Origin: Legionellaceae bacterium
GTDB lineage: Bacteria > Pseudomonadota > Gammaproteobacteria > Legionellales > Legionellaceae
Direction of reading: 5' to 3'
DNA: 9,351 nt
NCBI GenBank assembly: GCA_030696465.1
Contig: JAUYSE010000232.1
Span: forward strand, 1-9,351
In this document: positions 6,109-9,351 of the stretch, in pieces
Layout: every line of letters starts with the position of its first letter
Position numbering within the stretch: the stretch's first letter is position 1
Made by a program: the position numbers and the translations under genes
The notes under the pieces: generated by a model
Told to the model about the DNA's origin: nothing
The model's input: only the letters and a program-made list of their open reading frames with translations
Databases searched by the model: none

Positions 6109-6113
6109 GAGGG
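6109..6113 (+). promoter_or_regulatory. Ribosome binding site of enhC
   Basis: GAGGG lies 8 bases before the ATG at 6122 and supports that start, which opens directly into a signal peptide. Confidence 0.65.
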
Positions 6114-6121
6114 CCTTTCTC

Positions 6122-9100
6122 ATGAAACCTTTTGCTCGCCTCATCAGTCTACTCGCTTGTACTCCTGTGTTTGCCGATAGCTCCATCAATGGAGTTGAGG
6201 CATTTCGACTAGGAGAATACAACCAAGCAGTACCCGCACTCTTACAGCAAAAAGATCCTAGCGCGCGATATGCGGAAAGCATCTTGCGTTTGTATGGCTA
6301 TGGTACACTCAGAAATCCTCAGCAAGCTTTATTTTTTTTAACAACTGCGGCAGAACATGGTTATCTAGACGCTCAAAATCTTCGCGCACGTATTGCCCTT
6401 ATCCAAGAAAAAAACCCTGAGCAGGCATTGGCATGGTTTCAAAAAGCCGCGCAACAAGGTGATACCTGGGCAAAAATATATTGTGCAGGCGCCTACACTT
6501 TTGGATACGGCACCAAGAAAAATGTCGATCTTGCACGGCGCTATCTTATTGATGCAGCCAGAACCGGCAATGCTTTAGCACAATATGGCCTTGCAAAAGA
6601 TTTCCTCAGTACCAAAGGAAACCAAAAAATGGGGTTCATCTGGCTGAATAAAGCAGCTGAGCAACAACTGCCTCCCGCAGAGTTTGATCTCGCGCATGCT
6701 TACCTATCTGGTAGCATTGGTAAGAAAGATCCTCAAAAAGCGCAAGCCCTACTACAACGAGCCGCCCAACAACATTATAAACCCGCCATACTTGAACTGG
6801 CGACACAAGCAAAAACCGCCGGAGAGGTACCTCAAGCGATCGCCTATGTGCATCCCCTCAATAGCAACAGCGATCTAAAAAATAAAAAAGCCTCGGCACA
6901 ACAAGACTTTCTAAACTGGTTAAGCAATGGCCTAGCGCAGAGTTTTCAGGATACGCAATTTCAGCTCACTGGTATTTTGAGTCCTTGGAAAAATCCTGAA
7001 ACGCTCAGTAGTATGCGTTATAATGCAGCGCCTGCACGTGAAACCATTCGCGGTAAAGACATTTACCATGCACAATTTGTGATGTTAGAACCTACGCAAA
7101 TTGCCATTGGCGATTATTTTGATGCTATATCCCCTACACTGACCACCTCCATACCTTTGTACCAACCACAATACAGCCTACCTATTGATGTTCAAGCCCT
7201 ACTCAAGCATGACAGCTATATTGTGCAAAATGATCCCAATGAACCTCTAATATTTAAAGATGCCACCTATCAATCGCTCCCTCCTTCCCCCATTTATCAC
7301 GCACTAGATACCTACAGTGAGGGATGGCAAAAACGCGCTAATTATGAAAGCGTGCTCATGCAATATTATGAACAAGCCATTCTCGGCAATCCCGGCGCAC
7401 AATTCGTGCTCGGACAACTCTATGATGAAGGGATTGGTGTTGCGCAAAATAGAGATCAAGCTATCATTTATTACGGACTAGCCGCTTCACAACAAGATAC
7501 TCGTGCAGGATATCATTTAGGCATACTCTATCTGCACCACCCACAAGATGCTGAGGATTACTCCAAAGGGCTCGATTGGATAGCTGATTCTGCATTTAAA
7601 GGGGATGCGTTAGCGCAATACACCCTAGCTGGCTTATATAAAACCGGGCTATACGATCAAGACAACAAAGAAGTACTTGCGCCTAATCCAGAGCAAGCAA
7701 CCTTTATGTATTACTTAGCCTCCGCCAACCAATACGGTCCCGCACAATATGCGCTGGCAAACCATTTAGTACAACAACCCAATGAAAAATTAAGTATCCC
7801 AGCCAAACAACAGCGCCGCAATCTCATAGAAAAACTCTATGCGCGTGCCGCACAAAGTGGCGTGGCCGAAGCGATTCTGCCCTTAGCTTTTTATTATGCA
7901 ATGGACAGCGATCCTAAACATCAACAACAAGCGTTCGATATTGCTGCAAAATATGCGGGTGAAAATGATCCTAATGCGGCAGTACTCTTAGGGATGATGT
8001 ATGAACGTGGTATTGCCACTGCACCTAATACAGCAAAAGCACTCTATTGGTATCAACAAAACCCCAATAATCCAGTAAGTTCCTTTATTTTAGGAACCTA
8101 TTATGCACAAGGACACAATGTCAGTCTCGATAGAGAGCGTGCTCAACAATTATTAGACAAAGCCGCACATGCATCCCTCTCTTATGCCCAATATAATTTG
8201 GCCATCTTGAAAAAAGAGGCCGGAGTTCCCTTCCTTCCTGATTTAGAAGCCGCGAGAGCTGCAGGCAATCCTAGCGCTGGGCTCCTTTTAGCAGATTATT
8301 ACTTAGAAAAATCTCAAGATCCTGCTACTTTAAAAGAGGCTCAAGACATCTATCAATATTTCGCCTCTAAAGGAGACCCGGTTGCACAATATAAATTAGG
8401 GTATCTATTTGATGCAGGAGTAGGTATGAATCGTCAACCTGAACAAGCCCTTGCATGGTATGAGCAGTCTGCACAACAAGGCTATCCTCAAGCACAATAC
8501 TCACTCGCCTCTCTGTATCAATCAGGCCGAACCTCTGATCCAGATGCCATTAAAAAAGCAGAATTTTGGTTCACCCAAGCACTCAAAAAAGAACCCAAAG
8601 CAGAAGTCGCTCTTGGGGTCTTATTAGAAATGCAAAATGGAGACTATCGTAGTGCCGAAGAACACTATCAAGCTGCCGCTAAAACTGGAAATTCATTGGC
8701 GGAATATGATTTAGGCCTCATCTATGATTATGGCAAAGGGGTCAATCCTGATCCAATTATCGCTCAAAAATGGTATCTTGCCGCCGCTGAACAAGGCCAT
8801 TCTCAAGCAATGACACAATTAGCACAACTGTTGATGACCTCTGATGCCCCAAAAAATGCTACGCAAGTTGCATACTGGTATAAAAAAGCAGCGGACTTAG
8901 GTAATGCCGAGGCACTATACCAAATGGGTAAACTGACAGAGTCTGGTACTGGGACCAAAGTAGACTATCCTCAAACCATCGCTTACTATGAAAAAGCCAG
9001 TCAAAAAGGACACCTACTTGCAAGCTTAACTTTGGCTCATATCTATCAAATAGGACTTCTGAATGTCCCCGCAGATCCAGCTAAAACTATCCATTATTAC

Positions 9101-9319
9101 CGCATGGTGGCCGATCTTGGGATCCCATACGCACAATATCAAGTTGGTCTACTCTTAACAAAATCAGACATAGAATCACCTGATTACAAACAGGGACTAA
9201 ACTATTTAAAAACCGCTGCACAACAAGGCTATCAAAAAGCGCAAGAGCGCCTCTCTGCACTAGAAGCCAAAATCAACCCTAAAATGAGCCATATTGCCCA
9301 CACTCCTTCTAAGGGATAA
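6122..9319 (+). CDS. enhC: EnhC-like exported Sel1-repeat protein
   Basis: 1065 residues, somewhat shorter than the roughly 1200 of Legionella pneumophila EnhC. The N-terminus (MKPFARLISLLACTPVFA) is a signal peptide cut near residue 18. About 20 Sel1-like repeats of 33-40 residues follow in two blocks, about 46-240 and about 413-1045. Clear copies include GDPVAQYKLGYLFDAGVG (751-768) with ALAWYEQSAQQG (776-787), and EYDLGLIYDYGKGV (861-874) with AQKWYLAAAEQG (881-892). These form helical-hairpin superhelices that bind other proteins. Residues about 245-412 lack the repeat pattern and are a separate insert. Only C13 (in the signal) and C121 occur. In L. pneumophila EnhC is periplasmic, promotes entry into host cells, and binds and restrains the lytic transglycosylase Slt, limiting NOD1 sensing; that role is inferred here by family. 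It lies 24 bases after enhB, in the same operon. Confidence 0.88.
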   Translation: MKPFARLISLLACTPVFADSSINGVEAFRLGEYNQAVPALLQQKDPSARYAESILRLYGYGTLRNPQQALFFLTTAAEHGYLDAQNLRARIALIQEKNPEQALAWFQKAAQQGDTWAKIYCAGAYTFGYGTKKNVDLARRYLIDAARTGNALAQYGLAKDFLSTKGNQKMGFIWLNKAAEQQLPPAEFDLAHAYLSGSIGKKDPQKAQALLQRAAQQHYKPAILELATQAKTAGEVPQAIAYVHPLNSNSDLKNKKASAQQDFLNWLSNGLAQSFQDTQFQLTGILSPWKNPETLSSMRYNAAPARETIRGKDIYHAQFVMLEPTQIAIGDYFDAISPTLTTSIPLYQPQYSLPIDVQALLKHDSYIVQNDPNEPLIFKDATYQSLPPSPIYHALDTYSEGWQKRANYESVLMQYYEQAILGNPGAQFVLGQLYDEGIGVAQNRDQAIIYYGLAASQQDTRAGYHLGILYLHHPQDAEDYSKGLDWIADSAFKGDALAQYTLAGLYKTGLYDQDNKEVLAPNPEQATFMYYLASANQYGPAQYALANHLVQQPNEKLSIPAKQQRRNLIEKLYARAAQSGVAEAILPLAFYYAMDSDPKHQQQAFDIAAKYAGENDPNAAVLLGMMYERGIATAPNTAKALYWYQQNPNNPVSSFILGTYYAQGHNVSLDRERAQQLLDKAAHASLSYAQYNLAILKKEAGVPFLPDLEAARAAGNPSAGLLLADYYLEKSQDPATLKEAQDIYQYFASKGDPVAQYKLGYLFDAGVGMNRQPEQALAWYEQSAQQGYPQAQYSLASLYQSGRTSDPDAIKKAEFWFTQALKKEPKAEVALGVLLEMQNGDYRSAEEHYQAAAKTGNSLAEYDLGLIYDYGKGVNPDPIIAQKWYLAAAEQGHSQAMTQLAQLLMTSDAPKNATQVAYWYKKAADLGNAEALYQMGKLTESGTGTKVDYPQTIAYYEKASQKGHLLASLTLAHIYQIGLLNVPADPAKTIHYYRMVADLGIPYAQYQVGLLLTKSDIESPDYKQGLNYLKTAAQQGYQKAQERLSALEAKINPKMSHIAHTPSKG
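6854..7357 (+). other. Non-repeat insert within the Sel1-repeat protein
   Basis: Codons about 245-412 of the enhC-like gene interrupt the Sel1 array. The segment has none of the 'A.Y.LG..Y..G.GV' or 'WY..AA.QG' spacing seen on both sides. It includes a helical stretch (QQDFLNWLSNGLAQSF), a Tyr- and Pro-rich stretch (SIPLYQPQYSLPID) and a return to helix at about 395-420. I do not recognise a named domain. It splits the solenoid into a short N-terminal array of about 5-6 repeats and a long C-terminal array. Confidence 0.6.
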
Positions 9320-9320
9320 T

Positions 9321-9351
9321 ATGAGCTACTTACGATCTATCCGAGCCGCGA
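9321..9351 (+). CDS. Start of a fourth gene in the enh operon (truncated by window edge)
   Basis: An ATG one base after the enhC stop (9317-9319) opens a frame reading MSYLRSIRAA before the window ends. AAGGGA (9311-9316), inside the enhC end, lies 4 bases before it and serves as a ribosome site. The tight spacing suggests a further gene of the same transcript. Ten residues are too few to identify it. Confidence 0.6.
   Translation, partial: MSYLRSIRAA

Noticed and set aside
6122..9319. DNA-level tandem repeat or CRISPR-like array suggested by recurring CAATAT and GCACAACAAGG words
   Set aside because: These words recur because the encoded Sel1 repeats share Ala-Gln-Tyr and Ala-Gln-Gln-Gly; spacing is irregular and follows the protein repeat.

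Overview
The window looks like chromosome of a gammaproteobacterium, most likely in or near the Legionellales (Legionella/Coxiella relatives). The main reason is a three-gene set on the + strand with the architecture of the Legionella enhABC locus: an exported L,D-transpeptidase-type protein, a small exported Cys-containing protein, and a very long exported Sel1-repeat protein. The overlapping pyruvate dehydrogenase genes of the alpha/beta E1 type fit the same group. No search could be run, so the taxonomic call is inference.

Layout. (1) 1-2263, + strand: the 3' end of the E1-alpha gene, then complete E1-beta and E2 genes of a 2-oxoacid (probably pyruvate) dehydrogenase complex. The genes overlap by 11 and 4 bases, so translation is probably coupled. 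No E3 (lipoamide dehydrogenase) gene follows. (2) 2264-2747: 484 bases with no convincing gene, between convergent operons. It holds a 12-bp inverted repeat just after the E2 gene and, next to the opposing gene, a strongly palindromic element of about 180 bp. That element has 32-base arms, an inner 9-bp GC-rich hairpin, outer inverted repeats and a 9-bp direct repeat on each side, and looks like a small non-autonomous inserted element. (3) 2748-4744, - strand: a compact operon, read from right to left, of a small exported protein with a probable Rap1a/Tai-like fold, a dienelactone-hydrolase-family hydrolase, and a glycerophosphodiester phosphodiesterase. The last two share the junction TAATG. 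(4) 4745-4859: a divergent promoter region. (5) 4860-9319, + strand: enhA, enhB, enhC, followed after one base by the start of a further gene cut off by the window edge.

How the genes work together. The dehydrogenase genes convert pyruvate to acetyl-CoA. The minus-strand operon combines two soluble hydrolases with an exported small protein; its shared purpose is not evident. The enh operon encodes three proteins with signal peptides and so acts in the cell envelope. In Legionella pneumophila EnhC is a periplasmic Sel1-repeat protein linked to host-cell entry and intracellular growth and to restraint of a lytic transglycosylase. A neighbouring YkuD-type L,D-transpeptidase fits a role in peptidoglycan remodelling.
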